64,000 nt of DNA from an uncultured Bacteroides sp. (GTDB taxonomy: Bacteria > Bacteroidota > Bacteroidia > Bacteroidales > Bacteroidaceae). Of the stretch, positions 24,874-34,025 are shown piece after piece. Within the stretch, counting starts at the first letter, position 1. Every line of letters starts with the position of its first letter. The DNA is taken from positions 19,215-83,214 of the forward strand of contig NZ_CASFWU010000001.1 in NCBI RefSeq assembly GCF_949298305.1, written 5' to 3'. The notes beneath the pieces were generated by a model. That model did not search any database, was not told the DNA's origin, and saw nothing but the letters and a program-made list of their open reading frames with translations. Position numbers and translations under genes: made by a program.

Positions 24874-25641
24874 GTGTTTCTGGAATTTGGTTTAAAAGAC
24901 TTTATAGACATACTGTTGGTGGCCTTCCTGCTCTACTATACGTACAAGCTGATGAAGGCGTCGGGGTCCATCAACGTGTTCACGGGCATCCTGGTGTTCA
25001 TCCTGATTTGGGTCATCGTCTCGCAGGTGTTGGAGATGAAACTGCTGGGCTCCATCTTCGACAAGCTGGTCAGTGTGGGCGTGCTGGCGCTCATCATCCT
25101 GTTCCAGGAGGAGATACGCCGCTTCCTGCTCACGCTGGGCTCGCACCAGCACGCCAGCGCGCTGGTGCGCTTCTTCACGGGCGGCGACAAGAAGAAGGGC
25201 CTCCAGCACGAGGATATCATGCCCATCGTGATGGCGTGCATCAGCATGGGCAAGCAGAAGGTGGGGGCGCTGATTGTGATGGAGCACGACATGCCGCTGG
25301 ACGACGTGGTGCGCACGGGCGAGGTGATAGACGCCAACATCAACCAGCGGCTCATAGAGAACATCTTCTTCAAGAACAGCCCCCTGCACGACGGGGCCAT
25401 GGTCATCAGCAAGAAGCGCATCGAGGCGGCGGGCTGCATCCTGCCCGTGTCCCACAACCTGGACATCCCCAAGGAGCTGGGCCTGCGCCACCGGGCGGCG
25501 ATGGGCATCTCGCAGGTGTCCGACGCGCACGCCATCATCGTCTCCGAAGAGACGGGCGCCATTTCCGTGGCCTACAAGGGCCAGTTCCACCTGCGGCTCA
25601 CGGCCGAGGAGCTGGAAAGCCTGCTGACGCAGGAAGGGTAG
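24874..25641 (+). CDS. cdaA: Diadenylate cyclase CdaA (c-di-AMP synthase)
   Basis: A membrane enzyme that condenses two ATP to c-di-AMP, a second messenger for potassium and wall homeostasis. Its 255 residues comprise three N-terminal transmembrane helices (about 8-30, 36-55, 60-78) and a DAC domain with the catalytic motifs LHDGAMVI and GLRHRAAMG. The start is a GTG at 24874; no in-frame ATG occurs until residue 28, inside the first membrane segment. The first residues FLEFGLKDFIDILLVA match Bacteroides homologues. The leader is the A-rich part of a repeat cassette. Confidence 0.95.
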   Translation: MFLEFGLKDFIDILLVAFLLYYTYKLMKASGSINVFTGILVFILIWVIVSQVLEMKLLGSIFDKLVSVGVLALIILFQEEIRRFLLTLGSHQHASALVRFFTGGDKKKGLQHEDIMPIVMACISMGKQKVGALIVMEHDMPLDDVVRTGEVIDANINQRLIENIFFKNSPLHDGAMVISKKRIEAAGCILPVSHNLDIPKELGLRHRAAMGISQVSDAHAIIVSEETGAISVAYKGQFHLRLTAEELESLLTQEG

Positions 25642-25654
25642 CCGGCGAGGGGCC

Positions 25655-26677
25655 TCAGTTCAGCATCAGGCTCATGTACGGGCGGGCGGGCTCAAGCAGC
25701 AGCTGCGTCAGTTCGCCGATGGAGAGCGACAGGTGTCTGCCGGGCAGGCGCCGGTCGCTCTCCATGCACTTGCCGTTGTTCAGGTAGTAGTAGCCGTTGT
25801 TGGCGGCCAGCTGGTTGTCGGTCACTTCCAGGTTGAGCTCGGCTTCGGGGTGGGCGGCGGCGTAGAGGTGGAGCACGTCGCGCACGTCGACAATGCGGGC
25901 CATGCCCAGGGGGCGTACTTCGCTCCCGTCTCCTTCGGAGGGAGGAAGCAGCAGGGTCAGTTCGGAGGCCTGCACCGTGTGGCAGAGGCTGTCGAGCAGG
26001 TCGGCCTGCGCCTGCGGGCTGTCGGCCACCACCTCGCCTACGGTCCAGCGTTCGCCGGCCTCGGGGTAGGCCACGGCCAGCGCCGCCGTCCTGCCGTCGG
26101 CCTTCAGTGCAAAGACCTTTCCGCCGGAGAGTTGCAGGTCGGCTTCCACCACCTTCAGGTCGTCTGCCGTGTGGAGCACGCAGCAGGGGCGTTCCTGCTG
26201 CTTTCTATATAAATAGGTGGAGGCTTCCTCGCTGAAGCCGTCCGCGGTCTCCACGCAGGTGTCCGGGGGCAGGGCGGGGCAGGAGGTGGGGACAAACGTC
26301 TGTCGGCACAGGCCGAAGACGGGCGCGAAGCCCGTGCGGGCGTAGTAGCCGAAGAGCCACGGTTCGGCGGGTATCAGGGTGGCGAAGGATACCCGGTTGC
26401 GGTGCATGCGGGCAAAACTCTCGGCCAGCAGTTCGCCCATCACCCCGCGGTTGCGGAAGTCGGGGTGGGTGCAGGCGCCCGAGATGTAGGCCGTCCTGAC
26501 CGTCTGTCCGCAGAAGGTCAGGGGATAGGGAATCATCTGCAGGGCGGCAATGAGTTCGTCGCCGCTCCAGATGGCTGCGTTGATGTCGTCCGTGTAGCGC
26601 AGGCGGAAGTAGAGTTCCGTAAATTCTTCGCTGTCGTTGAAGCACAGGCGCCAGAGCTTTTTTACTTGGTCTTTCAT
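25655..26677 (-). CDS. GNAT family N-acetyltransferase
   Basis: A 340-residue protein. The N-terminal GNAT domain includes the acetyl-CoA binding stretch GACTHPDFRNRGVMGELLAE (Q/RxxGxG/A-like) and is followed by PAEPWLFGYYARTGF. The length and the second half suggest an Eis-like double fold with a C-terminal sterol-carrier-like domain. The acceptor substrate is unknown. It converges with cdaA, with only 13 bases between the stops, and follows the DUF2156 gene on the same strand. Confidence 0.85.
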   Translation of the reverse strand: MKDQVKKLWRLCFNDSEEFTELYFRLRYTDDINAAIWSGDELIAALQMIPYPLTFCGQTVRTAYISGACTHPDFRNRGVMGELLAESFARMHRNRVSFATLIPAEPWLFGYYARTGFAPVFGLCRQTFVPTSCPALPPDTCVETADGFSEEASTYLYRKQQERPCCVLHTADDLKVVEADLQLSGGKVFALKADGRTAALAVAYPEAGERWTVGEVVADSPQAQADLLDSLCHTVQASELTLLLPPSEGDGSEVRPLGMARIVDVRDVLHLYAAAHPEAELNLEVTDNQLAANNGYYYLNNGKCMESDRRLPGRHLSLSIGELTQLLLEPARPYMSLMLN

Positions 26678-26740
26678 TTTAGTTATTTAGTTTACAGGTT
26701 TTCACCACAGCGGACACGGAGTTTCACGGAGTTTTTATGG

Positions 26741-26832
26741 TTATGAAACGCAGATTGTCGCGGATTTATGCAGAGAAAAAATAATGATTTGCGGTTATCT
26801 GTCGTATCTGCGTCATCTGTGTGCCATTCTCC
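26741..26832. repeat. Single CAGATT-type stem-loop element
   Basis: AAACGCAGATTGTCGCGG, an A-run, then TTATCTGTCGTATCTGCGTC and ATCTGTGTGCCATTC. It occupies most of the spacer between the DUF2156 stop and the GNAT start. Confidence 0.85.
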
Positions 26833-26869
26833 AATGCCGCAAGACAATCTGAAATCGGAAATCAACGAC

Positions 26870-27787
26870 TTACCACTTGATTGGCTCCACCGGCTCCTCG
26901 CGCAGGCAGGCCGTGAACTTCTCCAGCAGGATGGCGGGCTGGTAGGAGAGCTTGGCACGGCGCAGGCCCTCGATGCCCAGGTCTTCCTCGCGGTTCAGGT
27001 AGACGTACTGCGGGGGGACGTGGTTGGCAAACTCGTAGTTAATCATGGCGTAGGCGCCCTCGATGCGGGTGTCGGCCTTCTCCACGTGTACGCCGAAGGT
27101 GTCGCCGTTGATGGGCATCCCGAAGGTGAAGGCCACGATGCGTCCCCCGGCGTGCAGGATGCCGCCCGTCAGTCCCAGTTCGTCGAAATGCTCCAGAGCG
27201 TAAACCAGGGCGCGCCGTTCGTTGCCGGTGCCTTCGTGCTGGTCGCAGTTGTTGGCGCGGCACCACTCAGCCTCCAGCGTCAGGCATTCGCCGATGCGGT
27301 CGGGCGTGATGGGGGCGTACTCGTAGTCGGGGTAGGTGCGCTTGAACTTGTTCACGTGGTTGCGCTTGGGCTGCAGCTTCTTGCCCGCCAGCGTGGCCAG
27401 TTCGGTGCGCAGGTACAGGTAGTCGGCGTAGTCGCGGTCGGCGGTGAACTGGAAACGTCCGGGCATCAGTTCCTCCAGCTCCTGGCACATGCCCTCGCAG
27501 ATGCCCAGCAGGCAGAAGGGCTGGCCCTCGCGGTGGGCGTCGTCGATGAGGGCGTCGAGCACGTGGCGCAGGTCGCCCCGGCCGATGGGCATCATGTAGA
27601 CCAGCTCGCCCGCGGCCCAGAACTTCAGCAGCAGGAAGCCGTCCATCACGGCAAACTGCGTGTTGTAGAGGAAACGCCAGCTGCACAGGTTGGAGAAGGA
27701 GAGGTCGCAGTTGCGGCGCGGACTGCCGAGGGTGTACGAGGTGATGAGGGCTTTGTCCTCGAGGGTGATGTCTTTGAAAGGGATCAT
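26870..27787 (-). CDS. DUF2156 domain protein
   Basis: A 305-residue soluble protein covering the whole DUF2156 fold, a GNAT-like double domain related to the lysyltransferase part of MprF. Visible segments are NLCSWRFLYNTQFAVMDGFLL, KKLQPKRNHVNKFKRTYPDYEY and the C-terminal YAMINYEFANHVPPQYVYLNREEDLG. Family members may transfer aminoacyl or acyl groups; the substrate is unknown. The start codon follows an A-rich repeat leader. It precedes the GNAT gene on the same strand and may be co-transcribed across the 200-base repeat-filled gap. Confidence 0.88.
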   Translation of the reverse strand: MIPFKDITLEDKALITSYTLGSPRRNCDLSFSNLCSWRFLYNTQFAVMDGFLLLKFWAAGELVYMMPIGRGDLRHVLDALIDDAHREGQPFCLLGICEGMCQELEELMPGRFQFTADRDYADYLYLRTELATLAGKKLQPKRNHVNKFKRTYPDYEYAPITPDRIGECLTLEAEWCRANNCDQHEGTGNERRALVYALEHFDELGLTGGILHAGGRIVAFTFGMPINGDTFGVHVEKADTRIEGAYAMINYEFANHVPPQYVYLNREEDLGIEGLRRAKLSYQPAILLEKFTACLREEPVEPIKW

Positions 27788-27932
27788 TTGAGTTTTTAAG
27801 TTTGTTAGTTTTTAAGTTTTTGAGTTGCCCTGCGGAGGGGGGACAATGGACCACAGATGACGCAAATCCGCACAGAAAGAAATAAAAAATCTGCGGTCAT
27901 CCGTCCGAATCTGCGTCATCTGTGGTCCATCT
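27788..27932. repeat. Composite repeat cassette upstream of the DUF2156 gene (inverse of 24721-24866)
   Basis: From the start codon outward on the minus strand: AACTTAAAAACTCAA-type leader, GAGTTGCCC (read on plus), CTGCGGAGGGGGGAC and a CAGATT stem-loop element ending at about 27932. The C-run of the partner is only six long here. Confidence 0.9.
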
Positions 27933-27965
27933 ACGCCGCCCGTAAGGAAAATCAGAACTCTGAAT

Positions 27966-28661
27966 TCACAGCAGCCCCAGCAGCCGCAGCAGCGTCGGGG
28001 TGAACAGGGCGGTGAAGATGCCGTTCAGCGTCAGGGCCAGGCTGGCGAAGGCGCCATACTTGCGGCTGACGTCCATCGCGGCCGAGGTGCCCACGGCGTG
28101 TGCGGCGGCTCCCATCGAGAGGCCCTGCGCCATGGGGCTCTGCACGCCCGTCAGCCGCATCATGCGGAAGCCCAGGATGCCGCCCAGCAGGCCCACGCAC
28201 ACCACGACGGCCGCCGTCAGCGAGGGGATGCCGCCCAGCGACTTGGCCACCTCCATGGCGATGGGGGTGGTGACGGACTTGGGCGCCAGCGAGTAGATAA
28301 TCTCGTTGGAGGCGCCCATCAGCTTGGCAATGAGCACCACGGACACCACGCCCACCACGCACCCGGCCAGCTGGGAGAGCACGATGGGCAGAATCTGCTT
28401 CTTGATGGTCTCCAGCTGCAGGTAGAGGGGCACGCCCAGGGCCACGACGGCGGGCTTCAGCCAGAACTCGATGAGGTGGCCCGCCTCGTTGTAGGTGGAG
28501 TATTCGATGTGCGCCATCTTCAGGAAGACGATGAGCACGGCGATGGTTATCAGAATGGGGTTGAGCAGCATGATGCCGGTCTTCTTCTGGAGCATCTTGG
28601 ACAGGAAGAACACGCCGAAGGTGACGGCCAGCAGGAAAAAGTTGTTCTCAAGGAAGTTCAT
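27966..28661 (-). CDS. lrgB: LrgB family membrane protein
   Basis: A 231-residue, multi-pass inner-membrane protein of the LrgB/CidB family, which acts with LrgA in murein hydrolase control or carboxylate (pyruvate-like) transport. The family segment SLAPKSVTTPIAMEVAKSLGG and HAVGTSAAMDVSRKYGAFASLAL are clear. The ATG at 28661 overlaps the lrgA stop in the ATGA pattern; the open frame further upstream is only the shadow of lrgA. The two are translationally coupled. Confidence 0.93.
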   Translation of the reverse strand: MNFLENNFFLLAVTFGVFFLSKMLQKKTGIMLLNPILITIAVLIVFLKMAHIEYSTYNEAGHLIEFWLKPAVVALGVPLYLQLETIKKQILPIVLSQLAGCVVGVVSVVLIAKLMGASNEIIYSLAPKSVTTPIAMEVAKSLGGIPSLTAAVVVCVGLLGGILGFRMMRLTGVQSPMAQGLSMGAAAHAVGTSAAMDVSRKYGAFASLALTLNGIFTALFTPTLLRLLGLL

Positions 28662-29026
28662 TTCTCTTTGCGGGTTAGGGGACGACGATGGAAATAACGG
28701 TGCAGCAGCTGGTGTACCCAGCCTGTAGCGACCAGCACCAGGGCGGTGCTGACCAGCGTGGCCACCACGATGGGCCAGAACTCGGCGGCGATGACGTCGA
28801 AGTAGAGCATCAGCGCCACGCCGGGCGGCACGAAGAAGAATCCCAGATTGGCAACCAGAAAGTCGGACATGCCCTGCACCCATTGCAGCTTTATCCAACC
28901 CAGTTTCAGGAAGAGGGTGAGCAGCAGCATCCCGATGATGCTGGACGGCAGCTTGATGCCGGTCAGCCAGACTATCAGCTCGCCCAAGGCCAGGCATCCG
29001 AAGAGGATGGCACATTGACGGATCAT
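28658..29026 (-). CDS. lrgA: LrgA/CidA family holin-like protein
   Basis: A 122-residue membrane protein with four hydrophobic helices. The family signature is visible as GIKLPSSIIGMLLLTLFLKLG and ANLGFFFVPPGVALM. It is the first gene of lrgAB, has a TAACTTTG promoter box upstream, and overlaps lrgB by four bases. Confidence 0.93.
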   Translation of the reverse strand: MIRQCAILFGCLALGELIVWLTGIKLPSSIIGMLLLTLFLKLGWIKLQWVQGMSDFLVANLGFFFVPPGVALMLYFDVIAAEFWPIVVATLVSTALVLVATGWVHQLLHRYFHRRPLTRKEK

Positions 29027-29069
29027 AACGCTATATTTAAATGTTGAAGTGGTTGTTGAAAAACGGCCG

Positions 29070-29077
29070 CAAAGTTA
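29070..29077 (-). promoter_or_regulatory. -7 box TAACTTTG of lrgAB
   Basis: The minus strand reads TAACTTTG, 44 bases upstream of the lrgA start. Confidence 0.5.
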
Positions 29078-29219
29078 GTCATTCTCCACATAGGTTGTTG
29101 CGGTGCGTGCCAAAAAATGAAAGCCCGCCGCTCCTCTTTGCCGGCTGGGGAAAAAGGACCAATCGGCGTGTTTTCTAAAAAAAAAGAGGTGCGCAGGGAG
29201 GATATTGGAAATAATTGTA

Positions 29220-29227
29220 TACATTTG
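29220..29227 (+). promoter_or_regulatory. -7 box TACATTTG of the LPP20-like gene
   Basis: TACATTTG matches TAnnTTTG, 58 bases upstream of the ATG at 29285. Confidence 0.55.
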
Positions 29228-29284
29228 CGGCACGTACACATATAAAACTATTTATGGTATACTAACCTTTAAAATTGGAAAGAT

Positions 29285-29968
29285 ATGAAAAAGGAATTGT
29301 TAGTCAGTATGTTTGCAGCATTCTGCATGCTGTTTGCCACGAACGTCTGTGCACAAGAAAAAGCGACGGGTGATGAGTACAAGGATTTGAAGAAACAGGA
29401 AAAGGTCCTCGATAAGGAGATTCAGAAAAAAGCCATCAAGGCTGCCCGCAAGGAAGCCAAGAAACTGGCCAAGGAAGGTTTCAGAACTCCCGTGGGCAAG
29501 CTGCCGCTGGACAAGCAGCTGGAGAACGCCTGGGAAAAGCAGGCCGAGCTGACTACCGACGGTAATCCCTACTGGTACATCGCTTCTTCCAGAGCCGTGG
29601 GCGGCAACCAGTCTTCGGCTGCCCTGCAGGCTACGAACGCTGCCAAGATTGACCTGGCCGGACAGATTCAGACCAAGGTTTCGCAGCTGATTGAGGCCAA
29701 GGTGGCCAACGACGACATGGGCCAGGAAGAGGCTGCCAGCCTCTCCAGCGTGGTGGCATCCAGCAAGAGCGTGATTTCTGCCACGCTGGGCCGCACCATT
29801 CCCCTGGTGGAAGTGTACAGAACGCTGGAAAACAAGAACGTGGAAGTCATGGTGACACTGGGCTACAGCGCACAGGCCGCCAACGAAGCTGCCATCGGTG
29901 CCATCCGCAAGGAACTGGCCGCCAAGTCTGAAGAGCTGGCCAAGGAACTGGACAAGCTGGGCTATTGA
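29285..29968 (+). CDS. Secreted LPP20-like protein
   Basis: A 227-residue protein with a signal peptide (SMFAAFCMLFATNVCAQ). A highly charged helix follows (about 28-65; KKQEKVLDKEIQKKAIKAAR). The globular part (YWYIASSRAVGGNQSSAALQ, AKIDLAGQIQTKVSQLI) follows the LPP20/FlgT-like pattern, in which a small residue-rich strand is followed by an Ala-rich helix. A C-terminal helix ends the protein. Function is unknown. It is the first of three secreted-protein genes in a row on the plus strand. Confidence 0.75.
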   Translation: MKKELLVSMFAAFCMLFATNVCAQEKATGDEYKDLKKQEKVLDKEIQKKAIKAARKEAKKLAKEGFRTPVGKLPLDKQLENAWEKQAELTTDGNPYWYIASSRAVGGNQSSAALQATNAAKIDLAGQIQTKVSQLIEAKVANDDMGQEEAASLSSVVASSKSVISATLGRTIPLVEVYRTLENKNVEVMVTLGYSAQAANEAAIGAIRKELAAKSEELAKELDKLGY

Positions 29969-30233
29969 TGACGGCTCTGCCGGGGTGTGTGCCGTGACGG
30001 ACGGCAGTCCGTACAAAGGCGGAACGGGATTCCGGGTCGCGGCACACCTCTCGGCCTATTCTTACTTGTTTGTAAACTTAGATTTGTTGTTTTTTTAATT
30101 TTTCGCAAGCCCGTTTGCGGCAGGCAAGGCTGCGGGGAACAGGTGACGCGGGCGCATGTCGCTCTTGCGGCACTGCTGTTTCCCCCTTTTCCTGTTGTGG
30201 AATGCCGCTTGCGGAACTAAAATTTTTTACCGG

Positions 30234-31028
30234 ATGAATTGGAGTAAACTGATAGGCTGGATATTTTTGATGACGTGTCTGGCCGCCTCTCCCCTGTACG
30301 CCCAGAAAGAGGTGAAAGTGAAGGGCGCGCAGGGACGTTGGCAGGTGAACGACAACACGACCCTGAAGGAGGCCGAGGAGCGTGCCTTCATGGAGGCCAA
30401 GAAAGAGGCGCTGCGCAAGGCGGGAGTCATGGAGAATGTCTGGTCCGTATTCGGACAAATATCCCAGGAGAGCGGGACGGAGTTCACCGAGGCCTATTCG
30501 CAGATGAACGTGCTGGCCATCGGCGGCATGGTGAATGTCACGAACAAGAAAGTGGAGGAAATCTGGGACGTGGACTCGCGCAGCCTGTACAAGGTGGTCA
30601 CCATCGATGCCCTCGTACAGAAGGAACAGGTGGTGGACAAGGAGTATGCCATCGAGGTGAAGGGCATTTCCACCTTATATAAGGAAGGCGACGTCTTCAC
30701 CTGCAAGCTGAAGGTACACGGAACGGACTCCTACCTGAAGTTCTTCTGGTTCGACAGCACGGGCGGGGCGCTGCTCTATCCCAACGACTACGAGGGAAAC
30801 AACCTGCTTGCCGCCGAAAAGGAGTATAACATCCCCTTCAGCAACGCCGTGGACTACCGCATGGAGAAGCGCGGCGCCGAAAGCGAGAAAATCAACATGA
30901 TGATGGTAGCCACCAAGGAGAACATCCCCTATACCGAGGAGGTGACCTACCAGAACGTGCTGAAGTGGGTCTATTCCATCCCCAGCGACAAGCGTTGCGC
31001 CTTTTACGACATGGTGCTTATCAAATAA
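30234..31028 (+). CDS. Secreted DUF4384-like protein
   Basis: A 264-residue protein with a signal peptide (LIGWIFLMTCLAASPLYAQ). The N-terminal half (KGAQGRWQVNDNTTLKEAEE, RAFMEAKKEALRKAGV) resembles the FlgT/LPP20-like fold. The C-terminal half matches DUF4384 (LLYPNDYEGNNLLAAEKEYN, MMMVATKENIPY). The ATG at 30234 begins the signal peptide; the open frame upstream is discounted. The LPP20-like protein before it and the transglutaminase-like protein after it suggest an envelope complex, but no role is known. Confidence 0.78.
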   Translation: MNWSKLIGWIFLMTCLAASPLYAQKEVKVKGAQGRWQVNDNTTLKEAEERAFMEAKKEALRKAGVMENVWSVFGQISQESGTEFTEAYSQMNVLAIGGMVNVTNKKVEEIWDVDSRSLYKVVTIDALVQKEQVVDKEYAIEVKGISTLYKEGDVFTCKLKVHGTDSYLKFFWFDSTGGALLYPNDYEGNNLLAAEKEYNIPFSNAVDYRMEKRGAESEKINMMMVATKENIPYTEEVTYQNVLKWVYSIPSDKRCAFYDMVLIK

Positions 31029-31112
31029 ATCTGTTTTGTCAATCCGATTCAACCCGATAGCCGTTCCCTGCGGCGCCTTGTGCCGGCAGTGGGCGGAGAA
31101 CAGGAGGCCATT

Positions 31113-32564
31113 ATGAAAATCACGAAACACCTGATAGGGGCTTGTGCCTTGGCCGTGGGCCTGGCAGCGCCCGTGCATGCGCAAGACATTGAGAAGGAGT
31201 TTGAAGAGTTCAAGAAACAGCAGTTGCAGGAATTTGACGAGTTCAAGAACAAGGCCGATGCCGACTTCGAGACCTTCCTGCGCGAGGCATGGAAGAAGTA
31301 CGATGCCTTTGCGCCCATCCCTGCTCCTGTACGGCCCGAACCGCCCCAGCCCGTAGAGTTCGACAAGACCAAGCCGGCCCTGCCGCCCGTGGCCGTCAAG
31401 CCCGGCAAGGTGAAGGTGCCCGAAGCCAGGCCTTTTGTGCCCGTCAAGGTTGAGGTGCCCGAAGTGAAGCCCACCGGCAAGCCCGTCAGACGGATACCCG
31501 TCCTGTTCTACGGCACCACGTTCGAGGTCGCTTCGGATGCGGTGGACATGCTCTCGCTCGAGGGCAACAAGGAGTCTGACGTGGCCGACGCCTGGAAGGA
31601 CGTCTGCAACAAGGACTACGAACAGTTGCTGAAGGACTGCCTCACCATCAAGCAGGAGAAGCGGCTGAGCGACTGGGCCTACCTGCTCTTCATCAAGCAG
31701 CTGGGCATTGAGCTTTACGGACAGGGACGCCCCGACGAAGTGGCCTTCCTGCAGATGTTCCTGCTGAACAAGTCGGGCTACAAGGCACGGCTGGCCAAGA
31801 TTGACGACCGCCTGAAGCTGCTTGTGGCCACCAACTCCACCATCTATGCCACTCCTTACCTGACGATGGACGGCGACCGTTACTACGTCTTCGAGCCTGC
31901 CCCCAACGGCTCGATGGGCATCTACACCTACCGCAAGAACTTTGCCGACGCCCGCAACCTGGTGAGCCTCGACATCAGCGGCATGCCCGGGTTTGACATG
32001 CAGGACTATACGCGCGAACTGGTCTCTGCCAACGGCCAGCTGAAGGTGCAGGCCGTGGTGAACAAAAACCTGATTGACTTCTACCACGACTATCCGCAGT
32101 GCGACGTCATCACCCACTACAAGACCCCCATGAGCGAGGAACTGGCCGAGTCCATCTATCCCGCCCTGCGCGCAGCCGTGGCCGGCAAGTCGCAGAAGGA
32201 CGCCGCCAACCTGCTGCTCCACTTCGTGCAGACGGCCTTCGACTACAAGACCGACGGCGAGCAGTTCGGCTACGAAAAGCCCAACTTCCCCGACGAGACT
32301 TTCTACTACCCCTTCTGCGACTGCGAGGACCGCGCCATGCTCTACTCCACGCTGGTCAAGGAACTGCTGGGCCTGGACGCCATCCTGCTCGATTATCCCA
32401 ACCACATCGCCTCGGCAGTCTGCTTCACCGAGGACATCGCGGGCGACTATGTGGTGCTGGACGACGGCCGCAAGTATCTCATCTGCGACCCCACCTACAT
32501 CGGTGCCCCCATCGGCGCTTGCATGGACCAGTACAAGAATGTGTCGCCGGAGATTATTCGGTAA
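31113..32564 (+). CDS. Secreted transglutaminase-like cysteine protease fold protein
   Basis: A 483-residue protein with a signal peptide (HLIGACALAVGLAAPVHAQ), a charged coiled-coil-like stretch (about 24-55) and a Pro/Val/Lys-rich linker (about 60-125). A large C-terminal domain carries the transglutaminase-type triad: CDCEDRAMLYSTL (Cys402 or Cys404), DYPNHIASAV (His431) and LICDPTYIGAPIG (Asp459). It may be a periplasmic protease or amidase. The start at 31113 is fixed by AGGAGG six bases upstream. Confidence 0.8.
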   Translation: MKITKHLIGACALAVGLAAPVHAQDIEKEFEEFKKQQLQEFDEFKNKADADFETFLREAWKKYDAFAPIPAPVRPEPPQPVEFDKTKPALPPVAVKPGKVKVPEARPFVPVKVEVPEVKPTGKPVRRIPVLFYGTTFEVASDAVDMLSLEGNKESDVADAWKDVCNKDYEQLLKDCLTIKQEKRLSDWAYLLFIKQLGIELYGQGRPDEVAFLQMFLLNKSGYKARLAKIDDRLKLLVATNSTIYATPYLTMDGDRYYVFEPAPNGSMGIYTYRKNFADARNLVSLDISGMPGFDMQDYTRELVSANGQLKVQAVVNKNLIDFYHDYPQCDVITHYKTPMSEELAESIYPALRAAVAGKSQKDAANLLLHFVQTAFDYKTDGEQFGYEKPNFPDETFYYPFCDCEDRAMLYSTLVKELLGLDAILLDYPNHIASAVCFTEDIAGDYVVLDDGRKYLICDPTYIGAPIGACMDQYKNVSPEIIR

Positions 32565-32609
32565 CGTGCCAATGAGCTGACGGCCTTACGGCGTGGCGGC
32601 ATTATCCAT

Positions 32610-32790
32610 GCGTGGTTCAATCTGTGTAATCTGTGGCGACGATTTGTTCAGCCACGGGTTGCACAGATTGTTTTTTTTTGAATGGTCATGGTTGTTGAAA
32701 CGCAGATTGTCGCAGATTCACGCAGACAGAAAAATGAAAGTCTGTGCCCATCTGTTTCCATCTGTGCCATCTGTGGCCCATGTTTCCGCA
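32610..32790. repeat. CAGATT-type stem-loop element, one full and one partial copy
   Basis: A partial copy (32616-32680, AATCTGTGTAATCTGTGG) is followed by a full copy (32695-32790; AACGCAGATTGTCGCAGATT, A-run, CATCTGTGCCATCTGTGG). It fills the first half of the 414-base spacer before pta. Confidence 0.85.
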
Positions 32791-32918
32791 CCGCAAGGCC
32801 ATTTGCACATTCCCGCATTCCCCCATTGTCCCATTCCCCAATGTTAAATATTACAATATTTGAAGAGGAGCCCCTTAAAAAGGAGGACGAATTGCAATGT
32901 AGATATAGCAAAATTGTG

Positions 32919-32926
32919 TACTTTTG
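32919..32926 (+). promoter_or_regulatory. -7 box TACTTTTG of pta-ackA
   Basis: TACTTTTG matches TAnnTTTG, 53 bases upstream of the pta ATG. Confidence 0.6.
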
Positions 32927-32978
32927 CGGCGTGAATAAACACATTCTGCCGTAATCCATATACACAACTTAAAATATC

Positions 32979-33995
32979 ATGCAAAGTTTAATCAATGAAA
33001 TTGTTGAGCGCGCCAAAGCGAACCGCCAACGCATCGTTCTTCCCGAAGGTACGGAAGAGCGTACTCTGAAAGCTGCCAATCAAATCCTGACAGACGGTGT
33101 AGCCGATTTGATTCTTCTCGGAAATCCTGCCGAAATCGAGGCTTGTGCCAAGGAATGGGGCTTGGGTAACATCGGTAAAGCTACGATTATCGACCCCCAG
33201 AACCATCCGAAGATGGAGGAATACGCACAACTGCTCTGCGAGCTGCGCAAGAAGAAAGGTATGACTATCGAAGAGGCCCGCAAGCTGGTGCTCGACCCGC
33301 TCTACCTGGGCTGTCTGATTATCAAGAACGGCGATGCCGACGGACAGCTGGCCGGCGCACGCAACACCACCGGCGACGTGCTGCGTCCCGCTTTGCAGAT
33401 TATCAAGACCGCTCCGGGCATCACCTGCGTCTCAGGCGCCATGCTGCTGCTCACCCATGCGCCCGAGTACGGCAAGAACGGCATCCTGGTGATGGGCGAC
33501 GTGGCCGTGACTCCCGTGCCCGATGCAGCCCAGCTGGCCCAGATTGCCGTCTGCACCGCCCGCACCGCCAGTGCCGTGGCCGGACTCGACCCCAAGGTGG
33601 CCCTGCTGAGCTTCTCAACCAAAGGCTCCGCCAAGCACGAAGTGGTGGACAAGGTGGTTGAAGCCCTGAAGATTGCCAAGGAAATGGCACCGGACATCGC
33701 CATCGACGGCGAACTGCAGGCCGACGCCGCACTGGTTCCCAAGGTAGGCGCCAGCAAAGCTCCGGGTTCGTCCATCGCCGGACATGCCAACGTGCTCGTA
33801 GTGCCCAGCCTCGAAGTGGGCAACATTTCCTACAAGCTGGTTCAGCGTCTGGGACACGCCGACGCCGTAGGCCCCATTCTCCAGGGTATCGCACGCCCGG
33901 TGAACGACCTCTCCCGCGGATGCTCCATTGAGGACGTCTACCGCATGATTGCCATCACCGCCAACCAGGCCATCGCCGCCAAAGAACAGAAATAA
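32979..33995 (+). CDS. pta: Phosphate acetyltransferase
   Basis: Converts acetyl-CoA and phosphate to acetyl phosphate, the first step of acetate formation. The 338-residue single-domain form has the family signatures RIVLPEGTEERTLKAA near the N-terminus and the C-terminal LVVPSLEVGNISYKLVQRLG with GPILQGIARPVNDLSRG. It is cytoplasmic. It is followed 30 bases later by ackA, and both genes use one promoter and one terminator. Together they give ATP from acetyl-CoA during fermentation. Confidence 0.97.
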   Translation: MQSLINEIVERAKANRQRIVLPEGTEERTLKAANQILTDGVADLILLGNPAEIEACAKEWGLGNIGKATIIDPQNHPKMEEYAQLLCELRKKKGMTIEEARKLVLDPLYLGCLIIKNGDADGQLAGARNTTGDVLRPALQIIKTAPGITCVSGAMLLLTHAPEYGKNGILVMGDVAVTPVPDAAQLAQIAVCTARTASAVAGLDPKVALLSFSTKGSAKHEVVDKVVEALKIAKEMAPDIAIDGELQADAALVPKVGASKAPGSSIAGHANVLVVPSLEVGNISYKLVQRLGHADAVGPILQGIARPVNDLSRGCSIEDVYRMIAITANQAIAAKEQK

Positions 33996-34025
33996 ACAAA
34001 GAATAACCCCCAAATCTGAATAGTC

